Part shown: positions 33,551-44,158 of the stretch, piece by piece
How the letters are laid out: each line of letters opens with the position of its first letter
How positions within the stretch are numbered: the stretch's first letter is position 1
Origin: Liolophura sinensis
Lineage: Eukaryota; Mollusca; Polyplacophora; Chitonida; Chitonidae
DNA: 64,000 nt
NCBI RefSeq assembly: GCF_032854445.1
Contig: NC_088301.1
Coordinates: 10,600,281 to 10,664,280 of the forward strand
Direction of reading: 5' to 3'
Position numbers and translations under genes: made by a program
The notes under the pieces: model-generated
Told to the model about the DNA's origin: nothing
Seen by the model: only the letters and a program-made list of their open reading frames with translations
Databases searched by the model: none

Positions 33551-34317
33551 TGAATTTTATTTCCTATTCTTAAGAAACGAAATCGATTGATTGATGCTTT
33601 ACACTGAGCAAAATCGTGTATCGTTAAAGAATTTAGAACTGACACATTTTGAAAAAGTTTGAAGCAACCGTTAAGAATATGTCTCTATAAACAGGGCCAT
33701 CAAAATTTAGCATGAAAGGCTTTCACTCAACTTGACACCAAGGGAGAATTCTGTTATACAAGCAACAGCGAAAAAGCTAATCGCAGCAGTTAGGATACCG
33801 TAAAAAGCCAATATCGTCATGCACTCGGGTCACAGGCTAACCAAAAATAATAACCATGAAGTGATTGACCTTCGTTATTAGATATAGGCTTATATGGGAT
33901 GCCAAATATTGCATCGATGAGAAACCGACCATGAAACAGAGCTTTTCGTAGTCAAATGCGCGTTTAGTGCAGGAACGATGCAGTGATTCACGGATATACA
34001 AGTAGCGTATATGCCCAAATATGTAGACATATTTAATTCCACCTTTTTGCCGATGTTTACCTGAGCGGAGTATGCCTTGTTATGATGACCCCATGATGTT
34101 GTTCGTGGGTCGGGTACATGCAGCTGTTAACACACGTGTGACTAGTGAGGGTTTCTGTGTTACACAGTACCGTGGGAATTGGATTCTTCCAGCTATTTAA
34201 CCAGATTTCTGGCTACTATTGCAGTGCTTGTTCAAACAAATTCATATCTGTCATACAAACGCCACATCGCACGGTATTCAAGTCATCCTGTATTTATTTA
34301 TTTATTTTATTTATTTG

Positions 34318-34775
34318 TCAAAATCACTTTCCAACTGATGTTTAAAACACGCTGTTGTTCTTGGATGACCAGTATATTTTAAATATTGAGATATCATCCA
34401 TATGTTACAACTACACGTGTTTTGCAACCGACATGACAAAGTCACCTCCGGCATATCCTTGCAGAGGCGTGTAACAACAACAGCAGTAGTTTGTTATGAA
34501 CAGCACAAATACCTTTTCACCTAGAAAATACGTTTCATGAAATAAATTCAACTCCTTCTGAATCATCTGCGCCCAAAGTTCTTTAGCTTAGAATTCAACC
34601 TCTGAATGTTTTTGCAAAAATGTTTTCACAATTCTTTGCCAAACGACCCCAGATGTAAACTTTGCCTCGTCATTTCGCTCGCTGTGCGCGTGACGTTGCT
34701 TAGTAACGCTAGAACTTTGATCACCAGTTTCATTGGCCCAAAGAATCTCCATAAAATGTGTATTCAGGAGCCTGT
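34318..34775 (+). repeat. Duplicated block, copy 1
   Basis: A 455-475-bp segment occurs twice, about 1 kb apart, in direct orientation (partner 35312-35790). Shared landmarks are aaaatcactttccaactgat, gttgttcttggatgaccagt, aaataaattcaact, gcgcccaaagttct, cagatgtaaactttgcctcg, gttgcttagtaac and cattggcccaaagaatctc. Divergence is roughly 20 per cent with several indels. Confidence 0.9.
34692..34706. promoter_or_regulatory. X-box-like site, copy 1
   Basis: gttgcttagtaac resembles the RFX-factor X-box (two half sites, GTTGC and GTAAC, facing each other). It is conserved exactly in the second duplicated block although the flanks have diverged. Confidence 0.4.
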
Positions 34776-34865
34776 GGCATTCCTTTCTTCAAAACTATCT
34801 ACTAACATTTCTCACAGTTTCGAATGAGAGTAATAATTATAAGGATTGACTGTAATATGTTTAGG

Positions 34866-34996
34866 TTTATTGGGGTGTAAACGCAAAAAAAACGCTTTGC
34901 AAACTCTTTGAATCCGCGTAAATAATTTAATTTTCTTGAATTTACTCTTATAGGGTGCAATCCGAATGGTCAAATTTTTGCGTTTATACTCCAATG
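34866..34996. mobile_element. Short fold-back element with about 21-bp terminal inverted repeats
   Basis: attggggtgtaaacgcaaaa at 34868 faces tttttgcgtttatactccaat at 34974-34994, which pair with two mismatches over about 21 bp and enclose about 85 bp. This looks like a miniature inverted-repeat element. Confidence 0.7.
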
Positions 34997-35311
34997 AAGC
35001 GAAAGAAAAAAATGAAGCCACGCCCATGCAGGACTACTTTTTCTAAAAATAGAACTGAAAGGGACTGAAGGCACGCCATGAGAAATGACAAACAGGACAC
35101 TGTAAATATGTCTACAGTATTATATTCGCATTTACAAACAGGAGCAACAGTACAAATTCTGTGGATAGTCTACAATGAATTAAGAATGTTAAAAAACGTA
35201 GTGTCTACCTCAGTATGAGGTTGATCACACGGTGACACCTGCGGACCTGCTAAGTCAGCGAGTGTATATGCATACTCGACCGCGAGTCTTCGCCAAAACA
35301 GCCAGTTTGAT

Positions 35312-35790
35312 CAAAATCACTTTCCCAACTGATGTTTTAAATACACACTGTTGTTCTTGGATGACCAGTATATTTGATATACTGAGATATCACCTATATG
35401 CTAAAACTAGTCTACAAGTGTTTTGCCACTGGCATGACGAAGTCTAATGAGTACACACTCTTGCCTTATCAATTGGGTTCAACAACAGCTGCGGCAGTCC
35501 GTTCATTCACTGCTACAGCGCAATCCGTTTTTAACACCTTGTCGCCTAGAAAATGCGTCTCACGAAATAAATTCAACTTATTCTGAATCTTCTGCGCCCG
35601 AAGTTCTCTCAAAATTCACCGTCTAAATGTAAAGTTGTTCACGGTTTTTTTTTAAACGACCGGCAGATGTAAACTTTCCTTCGTCATTTTGTTTGCTGGG
35701 CACGTGGCGTTGCTTAGTAACAGTAGAACTTTGATCATACATTTCATTGGCACAAAGAATCTCATTCATAAAATGTGTACTCTGGAGTCC
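35312..35790 (+). repeat. Duplicated block, copy 2
   Basis: Direct-repeat partner of 34318-34775 with the same order of landmarks. It also contains the X-box-like gttgcttagtaac. Confidence 0.9.
35708..35722. promoter_or_regulatory. X-box-like site, copy 2
   Basis: ggcgttgcttagtaacagt, with a core identical to the site at 34692-34706 in the paired block. Confidence 0.4.
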
Positions 35791-35814
35791 AGCCTAAACT
35801 TTTGCACGCAGTTC

Positions 35815-35895
35815 ATGCAAAAGTTTGCACAGCGTTTTTTTCCTTCGTTTCTATCCCAATAAACCTAAAATATATTACAGTCAGTCCTTAAATAT
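35815..35895 (-). repeat. Inverted copy of the sequence at 34843-34915
   Basis: Read on the minus strand this gives aaggactgactgtaatatat, tttaggtttattgggat and aaaaacgctgtgcaaact, matching plus-strand aaggattgactgtaatatgt, ttaggtttattggggtg and aaaaacgctttgcaaact near 34850. The two face each other across the second duplicated block. Confidence 0.75.
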
Positions 35896-36780
35896 TCACC
35901 TGGCAAGCATGAAGTAGATCAGAAGAACAGGTGCGGATCAAATCAAATGTTAGATAACACAGTCTGCAGTTAAGAGACAGCGGTTGAAAATGACCTTACG
36001 AACATGGAAATGACATAACCAAAGTCCAAATCTTCGAGGTCATGCAGTTTTATTAATAATACATGCATCGCGATGACAAACCCATAGGCCTATTTGTGTA
36101 AGAAATGAAGGAATCATTATGGCTTTCACACCACGTCAACAATGTCCCCACCATATCGTTGCGAAGTGCTCATGGAAGATGAGCAAGTAAACACTTGAGT
36201 AAGGCGCAGGCTGTCTCATTTTTGTTTGATCATTATTGCCGGGGTCCTGGATGGTGTTGAACATTCTACATCTTTAGCGATGTGTTGTATACTGCTAAAT
36301 CCGGTAATGTAAAACATCTTCGATATGATATTTGTTAGCTATATCTTGGGGTTTAAAGGAGATTTCAACACTGTTTCGGGATTCTTTGTTACGCTCAGGA
36401 CAATCCCGACAAAGTAAAAGTTAGTGCTGCCTCACTGAAACAATATGCTGAAGAAACACACATATATAATTATACCGGTATCTAATGATAATCCCGTATC
36501 GAAAACAGTATAGCTAGGGGACCTGTATCTAGTTTCACATAGCAGATAAAGTGGTGGTGTTTTTAGCGGCGTTACACTAAATAACCGGAGTGTTTGGGGC
36601 AATACATCCGTATGTGTTGACAACCTGACTGGCAGACATGTGTAGATACAAAATGACGTTATCGCCAGCATCGTAGCTCTGTCACTTACAATACGACAGT
36701 CTCCATTTGGATTTGGCCCTCGGACTAAGCAGGTACTGGTTTGTATGACAGCTTTGTCTCACGTTTAGCTATACATCACG

Positions 36781-37096
36781 ATGATGCGTGGACTAAGTGT
36801 AGTCGTATGCTTCCTGCTGATCAGCGAGGCAGTGTTTCTGTCGTTCTCGCCTCGGATCGACAGCAACGAGACCGCATGGGAGCAGTCTGACCACTGTGAA
36901 CTGGACCCCAAGAGTTTGATCTTCAGTTTATACGATCGGGCAGTGAAGCAGGCGGTCCCTACAACAATTCCTGTTCATACCTTCATGATGGATATCTACC
37001 TGAGGATGAGAGCTGCAGACGAAAGCGATGAGCCCATTGCGGAGAACACGGCCTTCCCAGAGGAACCCAAAGTCAAAGGCTTCATTCCTGTTACAC
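36781..37096 (+). CDS. TGF-beta ligand exon 1
   Basis: Start ATG at 36781, with a second ATG directly after it. It encodes the signal peptide and first half of the propeptide, ending GFIPVT plus one base before gtaagt. The open frame read past the donor (to 37203) is intronic. Confidence 0.9.
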
Positions 37097-40000
37097 GTAA
37101 GTTCCAATTTTTTATCTCAGTATTGCTACACACCCTCCGCCCCGAAAAAAGACAATTGAAAAAATTAAATGGTTCTAATAGGTGTTTTTGCCTTCGGGAC
37201 TGATGCGTAGAATATCGTAGCGCCTGAGTGTAGACTAGCATGGAGTTTCACAATGTGTTTTCTCACATTTTTTGTGCCTTTCTAACAGTTCTCATCAAAC
37301 CGAACCTAGTCTAGTTCGCATTAAACACGTCCATAATCATCGGGGATCAAGACTGTATTGAGTGAAAGAGGGATTTTTTTTTCATCTGGTTTTGCATAGA
37401 ATGATGCCGTCTAAATATGGAACTGTAGATTCTTTGAGTTCAAACCATGGCGATTAAGAATTGGATTGCAAGCTTACCAGTGAAAAAGAGCAGTGCGATT
37501 TTAAAACATGCAAATGATAATGTCGAGGAGGCTCTTCAAATCTGGCAATTGGCCATATGTTCTTTATAGTTATGAGGGTTGAATATTACTGGATAGCTGT
37601 CCAAATCTATATCTGGTACTTGTCCACATTCTCTACATTCCTGCCAATTTGTAGCTGCTAAAAGACTGTGGAAATGTCAGAGGATATACAAACATGTGCA
37701 CCTTGGTCGCACTTTGAGTGTGAAACACCATGCTGTCACATGTAGTAAATATGGATGCTAATACGACCCCTATCGCCGGGTTAAGGGGAATTGGATACAA
37801 TTGTCCCACGGATTGCCGTTCAGAGATCCTGAACACTAAATACCAAGAATTCAAAATCGAAGTGAAAATTAGAACTGTGTGAATAAAGTGTGTGTGAGTA
37901 TTTATATAATATTTTAGGTTTTGTATCTCTAGCATAAATTATGTTAAGAATTGTCTTTTCGTTTTCACACAGAAGATAATTCACCACGTATGAATGTGGT
38001 GCATATGCTGTTTAATCTGACGGGCCTGAGGTTGTTAAGATTTGGGTGGAATTCGGTGAGCTTGGTTCTCACCCAACGCCCGTGGAGCCGGGCGTCAGGC
38101 AGTATGGAGCTGCAGCTAGGGCTGGACACTGGACACAACTTGGTCAATGGTAAGCTCACTGTATGCCATTTCTGACACAGACGTGAACTTTGAAAAAAAA
38201 AAAAGCTCTTTGAAAATAAAAGTTTACCAGTTTTTAAAAAACTTCCAAGTTTGAAATAAAGATTGACCGGTCTTGAAATAATCCTGCCGACTACTTTTGA
38301 AATGAAAATTAACCAATTCTGACATAAGGTATGGACGTTTTCATAACTGGTAAATTCTTTTGAACAGCAGTTTTATTCCTTTAAAAGTTGAACTTACTTC
38401 AAAAATAGTCCAATTTTATTTCTAACGTGTTCTGTGTTTCAAGCTAGCAGTGTCATCATCCCATGTATGATAGGCAAAACGAAGCCATGACGGCGGCTCC
38501 CATACGGAAAGGCCTTTCAGCGATCAGCAGATGGTCGTGGGTTTCCCCAGGGCTTTTCCCGGTCCCAAACCCGACCCCACCCCCACAAACAATAATGCTG
38601 GCCGTCGTCGTATGAGTGAAATATTCTTGAGTACGGCGTAAAACACCAATCAAATAAATCAATAAATCAATAGATTGCCCACTTTCTTGCCCAATACTAT
38701 ATCTGTGTTTGAGACTGCAGAACAAAACATGGCAGAAATGCATGGGCTTTGCCATATAACAAACATAAATGGAAGTGCGGCACAATCATGGTTCCGTGTT
38801 TTCTGGGTGAAGCTAGAATGTATTTTTTATCGCGGCAGATTGTTCTGTTAAATATAACAAACGAACTCTATTAATTCAACATAAAGATTATATTATACTA
38901 ACAGGATATTATGTTGAATATGACATACTATTGTGTAATAATAACAGAATACATTCTAGCATCACTCAGACAACAGAATTTCTGTTAAAATTAACACATT
39001 AATTTTTTGAGTGTACATTCCACCAGAGCTGATAAATAACAAAGATGTCTCGAAATTTCAGCGACTGTCAGTGACTAATCTCATGGTTTTGATGCATCCA
39101 CTTAGGTATAAAATAGTTTCTAACGTTGTGACCGATATACATGTATAACCGCACTTCTCGTGGTTTCACGTACCAAAAACTAGCTTCACGTTACGTCATA
39201 GCTGGTGTCGTTTGGTAAGAGAGAAAATTCAGTGGATGTCTTCGTAAATTTGACATTGGATGCTTGGTTTTGTATAAACATAATGCAGTATAGACCTAGC
39301 TCGGCCTACAGTTGATCTCACATTGCAACAAATTTCCACGTACTTGTATTAATTCAGCTGTCATTTTAGTTCTGAAATCCCGATACCCTCTTAACCAGTT
39401 AATTACGCATTAAATGTACTACGAAATGAATCTAGGCGCTGAAACAGCCGTCAACCAAAGCAGAGGTTCTAGATCAATAATTGCAAAGTCAATTCCTAAA
39501 ACGACATTTAACACAAACCACCTAAGAGTAAGAATGTAATGTTTTTCTAATTGATGCTGGAAATCTTCTAGGCGAATGAGTGAAATCAGTACCGTGCAAA
39601 TATAGAAGTGTTCTATAATAAACTATGTATCTCAGTTGCGCTTTGATTGCAACTATTCATATTTCTTCATAGAATAACGCTTAATGGAATAACCTTGATA
39701 CAACAGTGTTTACAGTAATAGTTTTGAAAAAAAAAATCGGGCAAAAACATCCCCAAAATTAGTAAACGGCTGGGAATGCTAACTGTATCTGAATGACTGA
39801 ACTGTATCTAGATGAGTAGCCTCTGCTGTTGTTTTCTTTTGCAGTGAGTCACAAGGTAAAGTTAGAGCCGAGAGACCAGAAGAAGATAGTTTTGGACATC
39901 AGTGACCCTTTAGAGAATGTAACGAAACCCTTGATGTCCGGCTCTGGGTGTGTTCTGCTCAGACTGACTCTTGGCGTTATTCAGGCCCAGGGGCACTCGC

Positions 40001-40491
40001 GAATGCGACACAAAGCCCCAAACAAACTCTTCAGACTGGATAGAGAGCAAGATGGAGCTTTACTCGTCTTTTATTACAACACCAAACAATCCATTTTACA
40101 ACGGCCCAAAAAGATAATACGTAAACCGCGTTCGCTGAAACAGAACACCAAGCTTTGCGGTGTACGCGAATTCAAGTTTCCCTTCAAAAAGATTGGCTAT
40201 GACGTCTCTTATCTTCTTCGTCCGTCCAACTACACGCTGAATTACTGCGCAGGGGACTGTCCGGCCCTCCTGGTTCGGAAGGATAACGGTCCGTTCAGGG
40301 TCACACTCTATGCCTTCCTGAAGGGGAAGTACCACTTGTATACTGACTACAACACTACTCACCTGCCGCTCGCTAAATGCCTCCCCAACGACTACTACCG
40401 AATGGCGATTCTGTACAGAAATATGCACACGAAGTCCATGGACGTTATAAATTTGGAGAACGCTATTGTGAAGTCGTGCCAGTGTGCCTAA
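36781..40491 (+). CDS. TGF-beta superfamily ligand, complete, three exons
   Basis: Secreted dimer-forming signalling ligand for serine/threonine kinase receptors. Exons 36781-37096, 37973-38149 and 39845-40491 join in phase (donors c|gtaagt and g|gtaagc, acceptors cacag and tgcag) to give 379 aa. Residues 1-20 are a signal peptide (GLSVVVCFLLISEAVFL). The propeptide spans about 24-260, with FMMDIYLRMRA and VLFNLTGLRLL-type motifs (here VVHMLFNLTGLRLL) and possible N-glycans at N29, N120 and N189. A minimal furin site, RKPR (257-260), precedes a 119-residue mature domain with cysteines 269, 299, 303 (YCAGDC), 343, 376 and 378 (CQC). The usual CC pair is KC (342-343), so the interchain cysteine is missing. 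The C3-to-KC distance (40) is longer than in BMPs and nearer that of activins. Two N-glycan sites lie in the mature part (N293, N334). The subfamily is not clear. Confidence 0.92.
37973..38149 (+). CDS. TGF-beta ligand exon 2
   Basis: 177 nt after acceptor ttttcacacag; donor g|gtaagc. It encodes SPRMNVVHMLFNLTGLRLLR and the following propeptide beta-rich stretch with LVLTQRPWSR, MELQLGLDTG. Confidence 0.88.
38488..38672 (+). mobile_element. SINE family A, 5'-truncated, in ligand intron 2
   Basis: Starts in the ccgtacgtgggaaggtct-equivalent region and runs through cagcagatggtcgtgggttt to gtacggcgtaaaacaccaat with an (aaat) tail. The hypervariable block accccacccccacaaac replaces part of the body. 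Confidence 0.9.
38806..39018. mobile_element. Fold-back element, copy 1 (ligand intron 2)
   Basis: About 210 bp of nested inverted repeats: gctagaatgta near the start faces tacattctagc near 38965, and attcaacataa faces ttatgttgaat in the centre. It ends ttttttgagtgtaca. Related copies lie at 41585-41758 and 42048-42256. It has no coding capacity and resembles a miniature inverted-repeat transposon. Confidence 0.8.
39845..40491 (+). CDS. TGF-beta ligand exon 3 with mature domain
   Basis: 647 nt after acceptor gttttcttttgcag, ending at TAA. It carries the end of the propeptide, the RKPR site and the whole six-cysteine mature domain. A polyA signal was not clearly seen in the following 100 bp. 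Confidence 0.93.
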
Positions 40492-40963
40492 GTCATCGTC
40501 AGTATACAATAACTGGTACTTCATTAGACGTGCTAAACTTGAAATCAAAATTGGTATTGCTTTACCCGACTTAAGTATTATTCTATAGTGATAGTCCCAC
40601 CTTCAGGCTTCTGCGTCCCACCTTCAGGCGAGACTGGGCTTATTGAAAATTGAATGAACACAACGTTTAAGGCTAATACCATATATAGGGCTATAGATTT
40701 TCAACGTGCCTGGTGTTAGAAACCCTAGGGCAGACGATCTCAATACAGATACAGGAGAGGAAAAACGATGTGCATTTAAGTGATTGGACTCATGACATCC
40801 ACAATATGAACATGTCTGTCGGACATAAAAATAATGACCGCAGTGTCTAAGCCAATATGCAATATACCAAAACTGATACTTATACGTTGATGTATACTTT
40901 TGTAGAGAGTATCTCACACCGGAACAATTGCTTCTAATAATATAGAAATCATGCTAATGTATG

Positions 40964-41228
40964 TATTTATTTATTTACCCTATTTTATGTGTTTTACGTC
41001 GTATTCGTTAATATTTCACATATGCGACCGCAGCCAGCGTTATGGTGGGAGGAAACGGAACAGAACGCGGGGAAACCCAGGACTATCCACAGGTTGCTGT
41101 CGGACGTACTCACGTAAGGCAGGACAGAAAGACAGCATGGGCTGGGCTAGAACTCACATCGACCGCATTGGTGAGAGGCTCCTGGGTCATTGCGCCATGC
41201 TGACACCCTGTACCACCTCGGCCACCCC
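40964..41228 (-). mobile_element. SINE family A, full-length copy
   Basis: All parts read on the minus strand: tail (tgtgttttacgtcgtattcg on plus), gcagccagcgttatggtggg, ggactatccacaggttgctg, gaactcacatcgaccgcatt, gagaggctcctgggtcattg and head accacctcggccaccccc. It lies about 470 bp downstream of the ligand stop codon. Confidence 0.9.
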
Positions 41229-41584
41229 CATACTAATGTAATTAGCTGTTACGTTAAACGGTTCTTTGCAGGACAAGGGGTAAGAAGAACTGAGCGATCG
41301 CCATTGTAAATTACAAGAAAATGACCACCAGCCACTGTCACTTAAAATACTAATCAAGCAACTATAAAACGAGATGTTTGCTGTCAGGGCCAATTTCCGT
41401 CAAGTTTGCCCGTCAAGGGAACGAGTTCAAAACTGTATTAGCAGTTGACATTATTCTTGACTAAACTCCTATTACTGTTGTATTAGGACAAAAATGGTCT
41501 GTCTTAAATTTGAATACATGTTTGAACAACACACCAATGCGCTCTATGGCATGGTTCTCTTGTAGAGAGTTATCTGCGGCGTTA

Positions 41585-41758
41585 CATAAGGATGGTATTC
41601 TATTAATTCAACATAACGATTGTACAAGACTAATAAATAGGATATTATGTTGAATAAAATCCAGTATTTTCTTATAATAACAGAATACATTTGAGCATCA
41701 ATGAGACGACATATTTTCTGCTAACTAACAGATTACATGTATTTTTTTAGTGTAGTAT
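41585..41758. mobile_element. Fold-back element, copy 2
   Basis: Shares tctattaattcaacataa, gatattatgttgaat, ataataacagaatacat and the end tttttttagtgta with the 38.8-kb copy. It lacks part of the first arm. Confidence 0.7.
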
Positions 41759-42047
41759 GAAAATCGTAATAAAAAAGATAAAAAATGCACTGCGCCCTTT
41801 TATACAAGGACCTAAAATCCATATCCATATGTCTCCTGAAAAACAATACATGAGCATTATTTGAAATCGTCGTTTCAGCTAGACGAAACATGCCTACGTT
41901 TCGTCTTTAATTCTTTTGGGAGGGTTAATTGTTAACGACGTAATTTTATTTAATACACTGTGACTTTAAGAAAAAGCAACCCATACTAACACCAATACTA
42001 AAATCTACAGTCAAAAAATAATCTGTTAAATGAAACAGAAAGTCCGT

Positions 42048-42258
42048 TGTCTAAGTGAAGCTAGAATCTTTTCTGCTATTCCAGCATTATTATTCTGTCA
42101 AATATAACACATATTCTATTAATTCAATGTAAAGATTCGGCTCACAGGATATTATGTTGAATATGACAGAATATTGTGTTATTATAACAGAATACATTCT
42201 AGCATAGCTCAGACAACAGACTTTCCGTGAAAATTAACATTCCTTTTTTGAGTGTACA
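42048..42258. mobile_element. Fold-back element, copy 3
   Basis: Near full-length: gtgaagctagaatc, tctattaattcaatgtaaag, ggatattatgttgaatatga, cagaatacattctagcatag, tcagacaacagactttccgt and cttttttgagtgtacaa, in the same order as copy 1. Confidence 0.8.
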
Positions 42259-42636
42259 ACTTTCAATATAGTATCCATGTAATTTATTCATATTCATTAA
42301 TGTTAAAGCCTTAACAAAGATTCATACCCAAAAAATAGATGTATTTTCTGAAAATGTACTCCAAATGAATTGAAATTAATCAGATACTCAAATTGTCTTC
42401 CAAGTAGCGAGATAAAATGTTAATCGCGAGTGTGGCGCTCTCTCAGCACCGCCTCTCCTACTGTGAGAGCGAACGGTTTTCAACATTTTTTGTTAAAAAA
42501 GGGTCCCTACATGTGGGTAGTAGTAATTATCATAATAATTTTCCTGTTCGGAATGTGTGTAATTTAAAATGTTCCCGAGACCAATAAAAATTCACCTTTC
42601 CTTGAGCTTGTGCATGGGTTCCTGCATTGTCTAGTT

Positions 42637-43476
42637 TTGCTCACCCGAAGAGGATATGCCCAGTTCTGCGCTGAGAGGAAGGTCATGCCTTCTGATCCCG
42701 ACACAGTCTCAGAGGATATACCCAGTTCTGCACTGAGAGGAAGGTCATGCCTTCTGATCCCGACACAGTCTCAGAGGATATACCCAGTTCTGCACTGAGA
42801 GGAAGGTCATGCCTTTTGATCCCGACACAGTCTGAGAGGATTTACCCAGTTCTGCGCTGAGAGGAAGGTCATGCCTTCTGATCCCGACACAGTCTGAGAG
42901 GATATGAGAGGAAGGTCATGCCTTCTGATCCCGACACAATCTGAGAGGATATGAGAGGAAGGTCATGCCTTTTGATCCCGACACAATCTGAGAGGATATG
43001 AGAGGAAGGTCATGCCTTCTGATACCGACACAGTCTGAGAGGATATGCCCAGTTCTGCACTGAGAGGAAGGTCATGCCTTTTGATCCCGACACAGTCTGA
43101 GAGGATATGAGAGGAAGGTCATGCCTTCTGATCCCGACACAGTCTGAGAGGATATGCCCAGTTCTGCACTGAGAGGAAGGTCATGCCTTTTGATCCCGAC
43201 ACAGTCTGAGAGGATATGAGAGGAAGGTCATGCCTTTTGATCCCGACACAGTCTGAGAGGATATACCCAGTTCTGCACTGAGAGGAAGGTCATGCTTCTC
43301 GATCCTGACGCAGTCTGAGAGGATATGCCCAGTTCTGCACTGAGAGGAAGGTCATGCTTCTTGATCCCGACACAGTCTGAGAGGATATACCCAGTTCTGC
43401 ACTGAGAGGAAGGTCATGCCTTTTGATCCCGACACAGTCTGAGAGGATATGCCCAATTTTGCGCTGAGAGGAACGT
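42637..43476. repeat. Minisatellite with 62- and 47-bp unit variants
   Basis: About fifteen units containing tgagaggatatgcccagttc, tgcactgagaggaaggtcat and gccttctgatcccgacacag. Short units lack the 15 bp tgcccagttctgcac and are scattered among long ones, in places alternating, which suggests a composite higher-order repeat. Confidence 0.95.
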
Positions 43477-43499
43477 CAAAATCTTGCAAAACTTAGTAC

Positions 43500-43735
43500 T
43501 ACCTTATGTTACCATGGTAGTGTTCCATCCTCCGTGACATGTTCCCTGGACTTTTGTTGATCGACAACGCTCATAAGGCTGTTATATGGCAGTTTTCCAA
43601 CCTCTATGACATGTTCCCCGAACCTTGGTCGGTCGACAATGTTCATAGGGCAGTTACGTGGTAGCCTTCCAACTTCCATGACGTGCTCCCCTGTCATTTG
43701 TCGGTCGACAACGCTCATAAGGCTGCTACATTGTA
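43500..43735. repeat. 72-bp minisatellite, small block
   Basis: Three copies of the 72-bp unit seen in the larger block at 44141-45172, separated from it by about 405 bp of unique sequence. Confidence 0.9.
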
Positions 43736-43975
43736 TCTATATGTAATACCGCTTAACCTGGGGCTAGGGGCCGTAAAGGTAGCCATGCTCATTACATCAG
43801 CAGGATGCCTTTATGAACAGTTGCAATTAAAGCCCGACTGAGATACTTGTTTAATTGTTGTTTGACATGGAACTCATTCACGGACTACGAATTTGAACTT
43901 TGATATGGAGTTCATGCCTGGAATATTCATTGTCTGCCCAGCATCAATGAAAACTGATGACCGCTTCTCTCTTGT

Positions 43976-44158
43976 GTGTTACCGGCTTTATTTCTTATTT
44001 TTATAATTTCTTACATACCTTTGTCTTTGGGAGTTAGTGTTAAACGTTGTCTTGGAAATGAATCTTGCGATTATCGACTTGGAACGCCTTTTACGGACTA
44101 CGAATGGTATATGAATGTCGGACATGACGCTTATATTGTTGTCATCCATCCTCGATGA
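43976..44158 (+). CDS. Doubtful small ORF with hydrophobic leader
   Basis: Starting at GTG (no ATG in frame), the frame reads LPALFLIFIISYIPLSLGVS, then VKRCLGNESCDYRLGTPFTD, YEWYMNVGHDAY and ends IHPR at TGA, inside the first repeat unit of the next array. It resembles a secreted peptide, but without an ATG it would need an upstream exon. A related nucleotide stretch occurs at 33038-33100. Kept at low confidence. Confidence 0.2.
   Translation: MLPALFLIFIISYIPLSLGVSVKRCLGNESCDYRLGTPFTDYEWYMNVGHDAYIVVIHPR

Noticed and set aside
40096-40548. 150-aa minus frame opposite the ligand exon 3
   Set aside because: A shadow of the ligand coding sequence.
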